A stretch of DNA of 64,000 nucleotides from Paenibacillaceae bacterium. Lineage in GTDB: Bacteria; Bacillota; Bacilli; Paenibacillales; Paenibacillaceae. A program made the position numbers and the translations under genes. The DNA lies in assembly GCA_900766135.1 (NCBI GenBank), contig CAAFUF010000029.1, positions 295,953 through 359,952 on the forward strand, in the 5' to 3' direction. Positions 53,012 to 62,250 of the stretch are shown in pieces. The notes beneath the pieces are model-generated. The model saw only the letters and a list, made by a program, of their open reading frames with translations. It ran no database searches and was not told the origin of the DNA. The number at the start of each line of letters is the position of its first letter. Position 1 is the first letter of the stretch.

Positions 53012-53374
53012 TCAGATCTCATCGTCCTTAAACGCGACGCCCTCGACTTTCACGTTCACTTCTACAATTTTAAGCCCCGTCATGCTCTCTACCGCTTCTC
53101 GCACATTTTGCTGAAGCATCCGGCAAACCTCGTGAATCGGCGTCTCGTACAACACGATGATCCGCAGGTCGATCGCCGCCTCCAATTGACCGACTTCGAC
53201 CGTCACGCCCTTTTGCACATTTTTGCCGCTTAACCGTTTCGCCCAACCTTCGGACAGCCCGCCCGACATCGCGGCAATCCCCGGCGTCTCCAGAGCGGCC
53301 ATTCCGGCGATTTTCGCAACGACATCGTCTGAAATCCGAATCAGCCCATTATCCAACTGCAGTTGTTCGGTCAT
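53012..53374 (-). CDS. Asp23/Gls24 family protein
   Basis: A 120-aa second member of the Asp23 family in this window (LIRISDDVVAKIAGMAALET; IDLRIIVLYETPIHEVCRML). The ATG at 53374 has AAGGAGG 7 nt upstream; an ATG two codons earlier is too close. It is a single gene between convergent ftsW and divergent cax. Role in envelope stress is assumed from the family. Confidence 0.87.
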   Translation of the reverse strand: MTEQLQLDNGLIRISDDVVAKIAGMAALETPGIAAMSGGLSEGWAKRLSGKNVQKGVTVEVGQLEAAIDLRIIVLYETPIHEVCRMLQQNVREAVESMTGLKIVEVNVKVEGVAFKDDEI

Positions 53375-53511
53375 GGTCATTCCTCCTTCAACCTCATTAG
53401 TTTCATTGTAAATCGGAAGTCGATTTAAAGCAAATGTAGACCTTTCGCTTAATTTTGAGTAAAATTGTTACATTCGGCTTTTGCCAAAAAATGACTAACT
53501 CGAGGTGTTCC

Positions 53512-54582
53512 ATGAAAAAATATCTCTCCCCCGCATTGTTGGTGATTTTCTTTGCACTTAGTGCTATTGGGCATTACGCGCACTGGTCGGCAACCTTGGA
53601 ATTCATCATCTCTGCGATCGCCGTGATTCTGGTGGCAGGCTTTCTCGGCCGGGCAACAGAAAGTGTGGCGCATTACGCGGGACAACGCCTAGGCGGCTTC
53701 CTGAATGCCACCTTCGGCAATGCCGCCGAATTAATCATCGCCATCATGCTTGTCCGCGAGGGGCTGTTCGACATGGTGAAGGCCAGCATCACCGGCTCCA
53801 TTATCGGCAACCTGCTGCTCGTGCTCGGGCTTAGCTTGTTTGCCGGCGGCCTGAAGCACAAGGTGCAAAAATATAACGTCACCCTTGCCGGAATGAACGG
53901 CTCGCTGATGATCGTGGCGATTATCGCCCTGTTCGTCCCGGCGATCTTCCTGCAAACCCATGTGCTGCATGAGGACGACCGCTCCTCGCTCAGTCTGGTC
54001 GTTGCCGGGATTCTGATCGTCGCGTACTTGCTTTGGCTGGTGTTCTCGATGGTCACCCACAAGAACTATCTCGCCGACATCAGCGATAAGGGCGCTGAAG
54101 AGCTGCCGCATGAACATGCTCCGACCTGGTCGAAGGGGCAGTCGATTTTATACCTGGTGATCGCCACCGTGATGGTCGCGTTCGTCAGCGAATGGCTTGT
54201 ACATACGCTAGACACGTTTACCGCTGAATTCGGACTGAGCGAACTCTTTGTCGGGGCCTTTGTCGTCGCTATCGTTGGCAATGCCGCCGAGCACAGCGCC
54301 GCCATCATGCTGGCCTTGAAGAACAAGATCGGGGCGGCTGTAGAAATCGCCGTCGGCTCCAGCTTGCAGATCGCATTGTTCGTCGCTCCGGTACTGATCT
54401 TCGTCAGCCATCTGTTCGGCAAACCGATGGATATCGTCTTCACCGTGATCGAATTGGCCGCGATCGGCGTCTCCGTGTTTATCGCCAAGTCGATTACCCA
54501 GGACGGGCAAACCAACTGGTATGAAGGTTTGCTGCTGCTGGCGGTTTACGCTATTCTCGGCGTTTCATTTTACCTCGTGTAA
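53512..54582 (+). CDS. chaA: Ca2+/H+ antiporter (CaCA family)
   Basis: A 356-aa membrane protein with eleven helices in two homologous halves. Each half has the alpha-repeat that binds Ca2+: GNAAELIIAIML (about residue 75) and GNAAEHSAAIML (about residue 260). An acidic/His loop (about 190-200) joins the halves. It is like YfkE/ChaA of Bacillus and would export Ca2+ using the proton gradient, complementing the P-type pump at 37081. The ATG at 53512 has GAGGTG upstream. Confidence 0.93.
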   Translation: MKKYLSPALLVIFFALSAIGHYAHWSATLEFIISAIAVILVAGFLGRATESVAHYAGQRLGGFLNATFGNAAELIIAIMLVREGLFDMVKASITGSIIGNLLLVLGLSLFAGGLKHKVQKYNVTLAGMNGSLMIVAIIALFVPAIFLQTHVLHEDDRSSLSLVVAGILIVAYLLWLVFSMVTHKNYLADISDKGAEELPHEHAPTWSKGQSILYLVIATVMVAFVSEWLVHTLDTFTAEFGLSELFVGAFVVAIVGNAAEHSAAIMLALKNKIGAAVEIAVGSSLQIALFVAPVLIFVSHLFGKPMDIVFTVIELAAIGVSVFIAKSITQDGQTNWYEGLLLLAVYAILGVSFYLV

Positions 54583-54600
54583 TCCGCCCGGAAACAAAAT

Positions 54601-54640
54601 AAGCGTATGCTTTCGGAAGCTTCCGAAAACATACGCTTGT
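54601..54640. terminator. Terminator between chaA and ylaN
   Basis: AAGCGTATG and CATACGCTT plus an inner TTTCGGAAGCTTCCGAAA palindrome make a nearly perfect long stem that can serve both convergent genes. Confidence 0.85.
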
Positions 54641-54664
54641 ATTATTTAGCGGCAACAGCAACGA

Positions 54665-54955
54665 TTACTGTTGTTTATTGTTCATGGCTTCATACAGCGA
54701 AGCCAAATTCCGTTCCAGTCGGCTGAGGATTTGCTTGCCTATCGTTTCTTGAATAAGTCCGACGCGAATCGCGTAATCTACTTGCCTGGAGAATCCATAC
54801 ATCTGGGTATCCAGCACTTCCTCATAGAGAGGGCAGTAACGCGTGGCCAAGTTCTCCATCTGTACTTCGATCAACTTCTCGATTTTATCTGCATCTTCTT
54901 TCAGAAGATTAAGTGCTTTCAGGTTTAGTTGCTCCTGCAACTCAGATGAAGTCAT
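54665..54955 (-). CDS. ylaN: YlaN family protein (DUF1507)
   Basis: A 96-aa helical protein, nearly colinear with Bacillus YlaN (KALNLLKEDADKIEKLIEVQ, then CPLYEEVLDTQMYGFSRQVD). YlaN is essential under some conditions in Bacillus and has been reported to bind iron and relieve Fur repression. GGGGGG precedes the ATG. It is a single gene. Confidence 0.93.
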   Translation of the reverse strand: MTSSELQEQLNLKALNLLKEDADKIEKLIEVQMENLATRYCPLYEEVLDTQMYGFSRQVDYAIRVGLIQETIGKQILSRLERNLASLYEAMNNKQQ

Positions 54956-55094
54956 GCTTCTTCCCCCCTATGTCCAAAATCGCCTACCATTCTGCTCTAA
55001 TCTTAATATTAGACGAAATCGAAGGCCAATACAAGAACCTCCTCAAATTAACCTCTCCTTGCGAAACCCGTTGAACGCCCCGGTTGCGGGTCAT

Positions 55095-55126
55095 TAAAAA
55101 ACGCCCCCGCCTCAAGCGGGAGCGTT
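55095..55126 (-). terminator. Terminator after the HPr-like gene
   Basis: AACGCTCCCGC and GCGGGGGCGTT pair on the minus strand (one mismatch), followed by T-run. Confidence 0.88.
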
Positions 55127-55138
55127 TCTTTCGTTTCG

Positions 55139-55384
55139 TTATTCGGCGACGACTTTGACATCCAAACCGTGTTTGGCGAACACTTCGGTTACGGCTTTCT
55201 TCGCTTCTTCCGCATCCGGCCCGTGAACGTGAAGCTCATAGCTCTTCGTGTTTACGAGTGTGGTGAAGAGTCCGAGGATACTTTTTACGTCGATGTACTT
55301 GTTGTCCGCTTGGAGCACAATGGAAGAAGTGAATTTGCCGGCAGTTTGGGCAATTTCGACTACCGCTTCATTGTTCGTGGCCAT
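55139..55384 (-). CDS. HPr-like protein lacking the phosphorylatable histidine
   Basis: An 81-aa protein that follows HPr from its second element on (EIAQTAGKFTSSIVL; KYIDVKSILGLFTTLV; GPDAEEAKKAVTEVFAKHGL). The serine of the HPr kinase site is kept (KSILG), but the GIHARPA motif is absent: the position of His15 is Asn and the first beta strand is missing. No upstream frame could supply it. It cannot carry the PTS phosphate like HPr; a Crh-like regulatory role is possible. GGAGGG lies upstream of the ATG. It is a single gene with a terminator. Confidence 0.82.
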   Translation of the reverse strand: MATNNEAVVEIAQTAGKFTSSIVLQADNKYIDVKSILGLFTTLVNTKSYELHVHGPDAEEAKKAVTEVFAKHGLDVKVVAE

Positions 55385-55466
55385 AGGGATCCCTCCGTCT
55401 TTAACTTTGGAAATTACATACTTTAATCATACATTGAATCCGCTTTCCTAGCAAGGAAATTTCTTC

Positions 55467-56582
55467 TTATTTCAAGTTTTCCGGGTTCAGTCCCGCCAGC
55501 TCGGGGATCACGAAAATGCCGTCTTTGCGGATCAGCACGTCGTCGAAGTAAATTTCCCCGCCGCCGTAATCCGGACGCTGGATGAGCACAAGATCCCAGT
55601 GGATCGAGGAGCGGTTGCCGTTATCGGCTTCCTCGTAGGCTTGACCTGGCGTAAAGTGCAGGCTGCCGGCGATTTTCTCGTCGAACAAAATGTCCTTCAT
55701 CGGATGCAGGATGTACGGGTTGAAGCCGATCGCAAACTCCCCGATGTATCTGGCCCCTTCGTCCGAATCCAGGATTTCGTTCATGCGCTTCGTTTCATTG
55801 CTGGTAGCCTCGACGATTTTGCCGTTTTCGAAGCGGAATTTGATGTTCTCGAACGTGATTCCGTTATACAGCGTAGCGGCGTTATAGCTGATCATGCCGT
55901 TTACGGAATCGCGAACCGGAGCGGTATAAACTTCGCCGTCCGGGATATTCTTCTGGCCGGAGCACTTGATGGCCGGAATGTCTTTGATCGAGAAGCTCAG
56001 GTCGGTACCCGGAGCGATGATCCGGACTTTGTCCGTTTTGTTCATCAGGCCGGCCAAAGCGTCCTGCGCCCGGTCCATTTTGGCATAATCCAGGTTGCAC
56101 ACGTCGAAGTAGAAATCCTCGAAGGCTTCCGTGCTCGTATTGGCCAATTGGGCCATGCTGGCATTCGGATAACGAAGCACGACCCATTTCGTGCGCTTCA
56201 CCCGCTGTTCGCTATGTACTGGATGAGAATAAAGCGAATTATACAACTTCATCTTATCTTCAGGCACATCGGACATATCATTCACGTTGGAACCTGCGCG
56301 AATGCCGATGTAGCAGTCCATCATTTGCATCCGTTTCAAATCATATTCGGCCCAGGTTTTCATGCCGTCTTCGGTAGCGTACTTCAATTGCGAACGCTGC
56401 ACGGTACGGTCGGTAATCTCGACAAAAGCGTTGCCGCCCTTCTTCCCTACCTCTTCCACCACCGCTTTCAGCAAATCGCGTTCATCGCCGATCATTTCGA
56501 CCAGGACGTTCTCTCCCGGCTGTACGTCAACGGAATAACCGACCAGGTTCTCCGCCAGCTTCTGAATTCTAGGATCTCGCAT
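55467..56582 (-). CDS. M29 family aminopeptidase (AmpS/aminopeptidase II)
   Basis: A 371-aa metallopeptidase. The C-terminal catalytic domain shows EIYTAPVRDSVNG-type (DGEVYTAPVRDSVNGMISYN), GEFAIGFNP, LFDEKIAGSLHF and SSIHWDLVL, which carry the metal Glu, His and Asp residues. It frees N-terminal residues from peptides in the cytosol. The ATG at 56582 follows GGAG at about 12 nt; the in-frame stretch to 56663 has no features. Confidence 0.92.
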   Translation of the reverse strand: MRDPRIQKLAENLVGYSVDVQPGENVLVEMIGDERDLLKAVVEEVGKKGGNAFVEITDRTVQRSQLKYATEDGMKTWAEYDLKRMQMMDCYIGIRAGSNVNDMSDVPEDKMKLYNSLYSHPVHSEQRVKRTKWVVLRYPNASMAQLANTSTEAFEDFYFDVCNLDYAKMDRAQDALAGLMNKTDKVRIIAPGTDLSFSIKDIPAIKCSGQKNIPDGEVYTAPVRDSVNGMISYNAATLYNGITFENIKFRFENGKIVEATSNETKRMNEILDSDEGARYIGEFAIGFNPYILHPMKDILFDEKIAGSLHFTPGQAYEEADNGNRSSIHWDLVLIQRPDYGGGEIYFDDVLIRKDGIFVIPELAGLNPENLK

Positions 56583-56728
56583 CTGGCTCACTCTCCTCCA
56601 AAATTCATAACGGGACTTTCGTTGGGTAACTCCTGCCCCCAAGCGTCCCGCTTGTTTAACCATTGGTTAATTCTTCTGCTATTGTAGCACGATGGGGGCG
56701 GAAAGTCAGCCTAACCCAGGATGTCAAA

Positions 56729-57595
56729 CTACTTATAGCCCTCGAACCGATTATCGGTGCGCAGCACTTCGCGTTGAGGTATGCCTTGGGTTGACAAGTA
56801 ATTCAACGTCGTTTCGGAGGTTAACCGGGCGGGAAGTCCCGATTTACGGTCGATCGTCAAGTGATAGACCACTGTCGCGTTCATCTGCTCGAGCATAGCC
56901 GACAGCTGATCGTTACCCGCCGCCCAAATCCTGGACAACTCGCTTCGCAGCTGTTCCCGCCGTTCTGCCGGAACACGCTCCAGCGGCTCATTCCCGCCCT
57001 TGCGCGTCAGCTCCATTTCGGACAATAGGCGATCCTTTAGTCTGATGCTGGCTTCGGCCGGGTCCATCTCGATTCGGAGCACCTTCGTTCCACGCGCTGC
57101 ACCGCTCTCGGAGGTGATCGTTTTCTTCGCCGCCATGCGGATTTCCTCCAGTTGATCCAGCGGGTTCAACCGGACAACCCCTTGCTGCAGGGCATCATGG
57201 GCTTCGGACTGAACCAGCCAGTTTCCATTCTCGAAGCGCAGCTTGGCTTCCCATCCGCCCGGTTGCGATAACCCCGCCGTCTGCAACCGGTCGCCGAGGT
57301 TTCCGGTGCGGTTTGGCGCCGGTTCGGCCCGAATGCTCAATTCCCGGTGCTCGTGAAGCCGGCCCGTATAGCTGAGGCTCTCTTCCAAACCATGCCCGTT
57401 GCCGCGCTGCAAGGCGGCCAGGCCGCGGAACGTCAAGGCGTCGCAGCCCGCGAGTCCCGACCAGGTGAACTCGAACCACTGCTCCGGCGTTTTCGCTTCG
57501 TTCATCCCGCAGGACACCAGCGTTAGCGTTAATAGCAACCCGTTCATCATGACCGCTGCCCGATATATCGGACCTCTCCGTGCCATTCCCCTCAT
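56729..57595 (-). CDS. Predicted lipoprotein of unknown function
   Basis: A 288-aa protein with a signal peptide (RRGPIYRAAVMMNGLLLTLT) ending in a lipobox LVSC, so it is lipid-anchored outside the membrane. The mature part is soluble, with an internal EEIRMAAKKTITSES stretch and a C-terminal beta-rich segment (TVVYHLTIDRKSGLPARLTSE) that recalls LolA-like or DUF-type carrier folds. I cannot name it. The start is probably ATG at 57595 (MRGMARR). It follows the GGDEF gene on the same strand but with about 170 nt between them. Confidence 0.68.
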   Translation of the reverse strand: MRGMARRGPIYRAAVMMNGLLLTLTLVSCGMNEAKTPEQWFEFTWSGLAGCDALTFRGLAALQRGNGHGLEESLSYTGRLHEHRELSIRAEPAPNRTGNLGDRLQTAGLSQPGGWEAKLRFENGNWLVQSEAHDALQQGVVRLNPLDQLEEIRMAAKKTITSESGAARGTKVLRIEMDPAEASIRLKDRLLSEMELTRKGGNEPLERVPAERREQLRSELSRIWAAGNDQLSAMLEQMNATVVYHLTIDRKSGLPARLTSETTLNYLSTQGIPQREVLRTDNRFEGYK

Positions 57596-57769
57596 GTGCA
57601 AGCCCCCGCCTTCAAAAATGCGCCGGACCATCTCCTGATGATCCCCTGCACTGTTTCTAGCAGTAGCCTGCCACGGGCGCAGCCGCTCTATTCGCCGAAA
57701 ACGGCCAGAACGCCCCCGCCGTACAATAGTACGGCTAGGAGCGTCCTATACCGGTCGGGTCAACGCGAG

Positions 57770-59764
57770 TTACGGGGCAGAGGCATCTTCCCTTGACCCG
57801 ATGTGCGTTTGGTTCCGCCCGTTGTTCTTGGCTTTATATAAGGCCATATCCGCCTGATAGAACAGCGACTCCACGCTGATCTTATCTTCGCCCCGTATCC
57901 ACTCGGCAATGCCGCACGACACGGTAACCGGCGGATCGGTATCCATCGCGGCGCGCAGCCGAATCGTTTCCGCGATTTGGTAGCTGTTCTCGGCACTCGC
58001 GCCAGGCAAGTACACGGCCAATTCTTCGCCTCCCCAACGGGCGGCGATGTCGGTTTTGCGAATCGAGCTTTTGACGATCGCGCATACCTGCTTCAGGATT
58101 TTATCCCCGGTTTGGTGACCGTACGTGTCATTGACCTGCTTGAACTGATCGATATCGACGATAATCAGGGAGCCGTTCGTGTCTTTCTTCTGGAACTCCT
58201 GGATCGCATCATCGACATAATGGCGGGCATAGAGTCCGGTCAGCATATCGCGGTTCGCCATGCGGCGGACCTCCGCATGCAGCGACGCATTCGCAATCGC
58301 CAGGCCGATATGCGAGGAGAGGACCTGCAGCAGCTTATAATTATCATAGGAGAAAAAACGGGTCTCTCGGTGCGCCAGCATGATCACCCCGTTGACTTCC
58401 CCGCGCACGATCAAAGGCGCGGTGATTAGCGAGCGCGATTCCGTCTCCTCCATAAATCTCGAGGATACTTTCCCATAGGCCTGGAAGTCCGACAGAATGA
58501 TCGGCTCCTGCGTGGAATATACCAATCCGCTAAACCCGTAGTTTTTCGGAAATAGTTCCTTCGACAGCCCCGGCACGTTGCTGGACATGATCTCAAACGT
58601 TTCCCGTTCCTTGTTCAGTTGGGAGATGCAGCAATATTCCGCCTTGAAAATCGACAGCAGCTCATCGGTAGCAAATTGGAACACTTCCTTAAGCCGCAGG
58701 CTTTGATTCAGCCGTTTGGTCAGCTCGTTGATCAGCCTCAGTTCATTGATAAGCAAGTTGGACTGCTCGTAAAGCTTGGCGTTCTCGAACGCCGTGCCGG
58801 CCGTATCGGCCAGCATGCCGATCAGCTGCAAATCCACGTCATCGATCTCTTCCCGCCGGATTTGCAAATGGAACACGCCATACACCCCTTGCTTGCCGCT
58901 TAAGGGCACGGCGATTTCCAGCCGACTTACGCCGCTTTCTTCGGAATCTGCAGTTTCCCTGACCTGCATCCGCCCCTCCATAAATGCCCTCACGAGCAAC
59001 TCATCGCCCTGCCCGTGCAGTTGCAGCGATTTGACCCGCGGATCCCGGCTTAAATTTTCCTGGGACATCAACAACTCCAGCCTTGCTGCCGGGTACATTC
59101 CGGAAACCCGTTCGAAGACTTCGGTCAACACCGAATCCACGTCAATCTTATCATGGAGCTTCTGCACCACTTGAAACAGCTTGGAGCGGCGTTGTTCCTC
59201 GCGTTTGGCCTGCTGCTGGACGCGCAGCAGATCGGAGACGAACAGGCCTTCAAAGCACTGGTAAAAGCAAGTTCGAAACAGCTGGGCCGCCGTTTTGGCG
59301 AACAAGACGGCGGCTGCGGCGCCGTTCTCCCGCAAGAAGCAGCCAAACGCCGCAAATACCTCCCCGTGGCTTCGGGTAAGCAAAGGGACGGCCACGTAGA
59401 CTCCGTCCGCCGTTTCGATTGCGCACGCTTCATGCTCCCGAAGGCTTTGGGCGATTGCCTCTTCCATCGGCTGGGGCCAGGATGGGTCCAACGGCTTCCC
59501 CGACGCTAGCGAATCGGCCAGCAGCAACTCGCCGCGGCTGTCGGCAAAGAAGAAACCGGCCCCGCCGAGTTCCGGCATACCGGTTACCAGCTTACGCCAC
59601 TCGTCATACCCTTGTTGCATGATGGAATCGATGTAGGGTAAATCATGAATGGTAATATCAAGCTGCCGCAGCCAATCCGCATAATTGTCGCCATCATCAA
59701 GCCGCGGTGGGCCGGAAGCGTTATTTAGGTTCGGCATCGGCTGACTCAAAGATTGATCGGCCAT
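57770..59764 (-). CDS. GAF-GGDEF diguanylate cyclase
   Basis: A 664-aa cytosolic protein. One or two GAF-like sensor domains cover residues about 180-320 and 340-500; the first 170 residues resemble a degenerate sensor. The C-terminal GGDEF domain has an active GGEEL (578-582) and the inhibitory RxxD site RKTD (569-572), so it should make c-di-GMP with product control. No membrane helix. The ATG at 59764 has AAAGGAG 8 nt upstream. No EAL domain is present in the window, and a link to the glycosyltransferase operon or RemA is possible but untested. Confidence 0.92.
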   Translation of the reverse strand: MADQSLSQPMPNLNNASGPPRLDDGDNYADWLRQLDITIHDLPYIDSIMQQGYDEWRKLVTGMPELGGAGFFFADSRGELLLADSLASGKPLDPSWPQPMEEAIAQSLREHEACAIETADGVYVAVPLLTRSHGEVFAAFGCFLRENGAAAAVLFAKTAAQLFRTCFYQCFEGLFVSDLLRVQQQAKREEQRRSKLFQVVQKLHDKIDVDSVLTEVFERVSGMYPAARLELLMSQENLSRDPRVKSLQLHGQGDELLVRAFMEGRMQVRETADSEESGVSRLEIAVPLSGKQGVYGVFHLQIRREEIDDVDLQLIGMLADTAGTAFENAKLYEQSNLLINELRLINELTKRLNQSLRLKEVFQFATDELLSIFKAEYCCISQLNKERETFEIMSSNVPGLSKELFPKNYGFSGLVYSTQEPIILSDFQAYGKVSSRFMEETESRSLITAPLIVRGEVNGVIMLAHRETRFFSYDNYKLLQVLSSHIGLAIANASLHAEVRRMANRDMLTGLYARHYVDDAIQEFQKKDTNGSLIIVDIDQFKQVNDTYGHQTGDKILKQVCAIVKSSIRKTDIAARWGGEELAVYLPGASAENSYQIAETIRLRAAMDTDPPVTVSCGIAEWIRGEDKISVESLFYQADMALYKAKNNGRNQTHIGSREDASAP

Positions 59765-60006
59765 AAAAAAGCTCCTTTTATATGCTGCGTTGGATTTTAG
59801 CCCTTCGACTTGCGATAAATACCAAACGGACAAGCCTGCTTCCCTGAAGTTCAAGCTTGTCCATCTCCGCCGGATCCGATCTTGTCTGTTAACCCTATTT
59901 TACTATCTTCCTTAGGGTTTTGCATTATAATTCCTAAGGTTCGAAGCATTTTTTTAGGTCAAAAGCCCTATCGACAAAATACCGCCTTTCCCAACAAAAT
60001 CGCTTA

Positions 60007-60034
60007 TTGACTTTATCTCCTCAAATCATATAAT
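60007..60034 (+). promoter_or_regulatory. Sigma-A promoter of rpsD
   Basis: TTGACT (60007-60012), 16-bp spacer, TATAAT (60029-60034). Transcription would start near 60041. The stretch between the GGDEF start (59764) and this promoter shows nothing else of note. Confidence 0.82.
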
Positions 60035-60040
60035 ATATAT

Positions 60041-60238
60041 TGTTGATAAAGACTGGATAGAGTCTTGCTTAGGGCGTAACGCATGCGAGCACCCTCTCGG
60101 TTTTTGTTGCTGACGGGACAGCGGCTGAACTTTCCTGTCAGGGAGCGTATATTTCATCTATCCTTCGCTCATCCAAACAAAACCCGCGCAAGTAGAACCC
60201 TATACGAAATTTAACCAACAAAGGAGTCTACCTATACA
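60041..60238 (+). promoter_or_regulatory. Long structured 5' leader of rpsD, candidate S4 autoregulatory element
   Basis: About 200 nt of non-coding leader separate the promoter from rpsD. It can form hairpins, for example around AGGGCGTAACGCATGCGAGCACCCT and GACAG...CTGTC (about 60111-60137). In Bacillus S4 represses its own gene by binding the rpsD leader, so this is the likely function here. I did not match it to a covariance model. Confidence 0.55.
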
Positions 60239-60838
60239 ATGGCACGTTACACTGGTCCTAAATTTAAACTCAGCCGCCGTCTTGGCATTTCCTTAAGCGG
60301 TACAGGCAAAGATTTGAAGCGTCCGTTCCCTCCGGGGCAACACGGTGCTAACCAACGCAGAAAAGTAAGCAACTACGGAGCACAGCTGCTCGAGAAACAA
60401 AAATTGCGCCACATGTACGGCTTGGGCGAGAAGCAATTCCGCACCCTGTTCGAGAAAGCGCAACATATGCCTGGTATCGCGGGCGAAACGTTCATGTTCC
60501 TGCTTGAAAGCCGTTTGGACAACCTCGTTTACCGTCTGGGCTTCGCGAACTCCCGCGCCGGTGCGCGTCAGCTCGTATCCCACGGCCACGTAACCGTGAA
60601 CGGCAAGAAAGTGGACATCGCTTCTTACCGTGTAAACATTGGCGACGTGATCAGCCTTCGTGAAAGAAGCCGCGGCCTTTCCTCCGTGAAGGAAGCTCTG
60701 GAAAACCGTTCGCATCTTCCAGCTTACCTGGAATTCAACGATACGGCCCTGGAAGGCAGATACATCCGTTTGCCGGAACGTTCCGAACTGTCGCAAGACA
60801 TCGACGAGAAGCAAATCGTCGAGTTTTACAACCGTTAA
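60239..60838 (+). CDS. rpsD: 30S ribosomal protein S4
   Basis: A 199-aa protein (MARYTGPKFKLSRRLGISLS) with the S4 RNA-binding domain at about 90-150 (SRLDNLVYRLGFANSRAGAR). It nucleates 30S assembly. No N-terminal zinc-binding cysteines are present, so it is the zinc-free form. AAGGAG lies 13 nt upstream of the ATG. It is a stand-alone gene convergent with tyrS, as in Bacillus. Confidence 0.97.
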   Translation: MARYTGPKFKLSRRLGISLSGTGKDLKRPFPPGQHGANQRRKVSNYGAQLLEKQKLRHMYGLGEKQFRTLFEKAQHMPGIAGETFMFLLESRLDNLVYRLGFANSRAGARQLVSHGHVTVNGKKVDIASYRVNIGDVISLRERSRGLSSVKEALENRSHLPAYLEFNDTALEGRYIRLPERSELSQDIDEKQIVEFYNR

Positions 60839-60851
60839 GATGCATCAAAGC

Positions 60852-60891
60852 CAAACCGGCCAAGTCGTTATCGACTTTGGCCGGTTTTTTT
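60852..60891. terminator. Terminator between rpsD and tyrS
   Basis: AAACCGGCCAAGTCG-TTAT-CGACTTTGGCCGGTTT (one bulged T) followed by TTTT on the plus strand; A-run on the other side allows use by tyrS too. Confidence 0.92.
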
Positions 60892-60948
60892 GTGTCTAGA
60901 TACAAAATCGGAACGAAGGATCCCTTCGTTCCGATCTTGGAAGACTTC

Positions 60949-62202
60949 TTATTTTACCAACAGCTTGGCGAATTTGCGTTTACCGACTTGAATGATCTCT
61001 CCGCCCGCCAGCTCCACCTCCGCGTTCGGATCGCTGATCTTCTCCTCGTTCAGCTTAACCGCGCCCTGCTGGATGCTGCGTTTGGCCTCCCCGTTGGATG
61101 CTGCAAAATCGATCAGCGTCAGCAGCTTGATCAGGCGGATTTTCCCGTTCTCCAGCTCGGCGGCAGGAATCTCCTTCTCCTCGATATCCTCCGGCAGCGC
61201 CCGCTGCTGGAAAACGGTCACGAAATGCTCCTGCGCCGCATCGGCCGCTTCCTGGCCATGGTACATCCGCACCAGCGTGTGGGCCAGTCTCATCTTGGCA
61301 TCGCGCGGATGGACAGCCCCCGATTTGAGGCCTTCGGTGAGTGCGGCCAATTCTTCCAAGGTCAGGTCCGTCACGAGCTCATAGTATTTCGCCATCAGCT
61401 CGTCCGGCACGGACATCGCTTTACCGTAAATTTCGTTTGGCGCCTCGTCGATGCCGATGTAGTTGCCAAGGCTCTTGCTCATCTTCTGCACGCCGTCCAA
61501 CCCTTCGATGATCGGCGTCATGATCGCGACCTGCGTGTCTTTGCCGTATTCTTTTTGCAACGTCCGGCCCATGAGCAGGTTAAACTTCTGGTCCGTTCCC
61601 CCAAGCTCGATGTCGCTTTCCAGCGCCACCGAATCCATGCCCTGCATCAGCGGGTAGAAAAACTCGTGGATGCTGATCGGCTGCCCGTTCGTGTACCGCT
61701 TCGTAAAATCATCGCGTTCGAGCATGCGTGCTACGGTGACCTTGGCGGAGAGCATCACCACGTCGGCGAACGTCATCGGCGCCAGCCATTCGGAGTTGAA
61801 GTTGACCTGGGTTTGGGCCGGGTCCAAAATTTTGAAAATTTGCTGGCGGTACGTTTCCGCGTTCCGCTGTACGTCTTCTTCGGTCAATTGCTTGCGGGTT
61901 TCCGATTTCCCCGTCGGGTCGCCAATCCGCCCCGTGAAGTCCCCGATAATCAGCTGCACTTGATGCCCCAGCTCCTGAAATTGGCGTAGCTTCTGCATCA
62001 CCACCGTATGGCCGACGTGAATGTCCGGCGCGGAAGGGTCCAGCCCCAGCTTCACCTTTAGCGGTTTGCCGGTCACGACCGACTTGATCACTTTCTGCTT
62101 CAGTTCGTCCTCCGGCACGATTTCCACCACGCCGCGGGAGATCACCTGAAGCTGGCGTTCCACCTCGGCCTGCTGTGCCGCGTTTAATTCTTCCCACTTC
62201 AT
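60949..62202 (-). CDS. tyrS: Tyrosyl-tRNA synthetase, TyrZ type
   Basis: A 417-aa class I synthetase. ATP site HVGHTVVMQK (HIGH variant), KMSKSLGN (KMSKS), and a C-terminal S4-like domain (GEAKRSIQQGAVKLNEEKI). The N-terminus (GVVEIVPEDELKQKV) and IIGDFTGRIGDPTGKS are of the TyrZ clade, not of Bacillus TyrS, though the gene occupies the tyrS place beside rpsD. The ATG at 62202 has GGAGG 8 nt upstream; an ATG at 62217 overlaps that site. A T-box leader precedes it. Confidence 0.94.
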   Translation of the reverse strand: MKWEELNAAQQAEVERQLQVISRGVVEIVPEDELKQKVIKSVVTGKPLKVKLGLDPSAPDIHVGHTVVMQKLRQFQELGHQVQLIIGDFTGRIGDPTGKSETRKQLTEEDVQRNAETYRQQIFKILDPAQTQVNFNSEWLAPMTFADVVMLSAKVTVARMLERDDFTKRYTNGQPISIHEFFYPLMQGMDSVALESDIELGGTDQKFNLLMGRTLQKEYGKDTQVAIMTPIIEGLDGVQKMSKSLGNYIGIDEAPNEIYGKAMSVPDELMAKYYELVTDLTLEELAALTEGLKSGAVHPRDAKMRLAHTLVRMYHGQEAADAAQEHFVTVFQQRALPEDIEEKEIPAAELENGKIRLIKLLTLIDFAASNGEAKRSIQQGAVKLNEEKISDPNAEVELAGGEIIQVGKRKFAKLLVK

Positions 62203-62250
62203 TGCTCTTACCTCCATCTAAATTGTTGAATCACCTATGAAAATGAACGC

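Noticed and set aside
59765..60238. c-di-GMP riboswitch between the GGDEF gene and rpsD
   Set aside because: No GEMM-like conserved loop or tetraloop-receptor pattern was seen; the leader belongs to rpsD.
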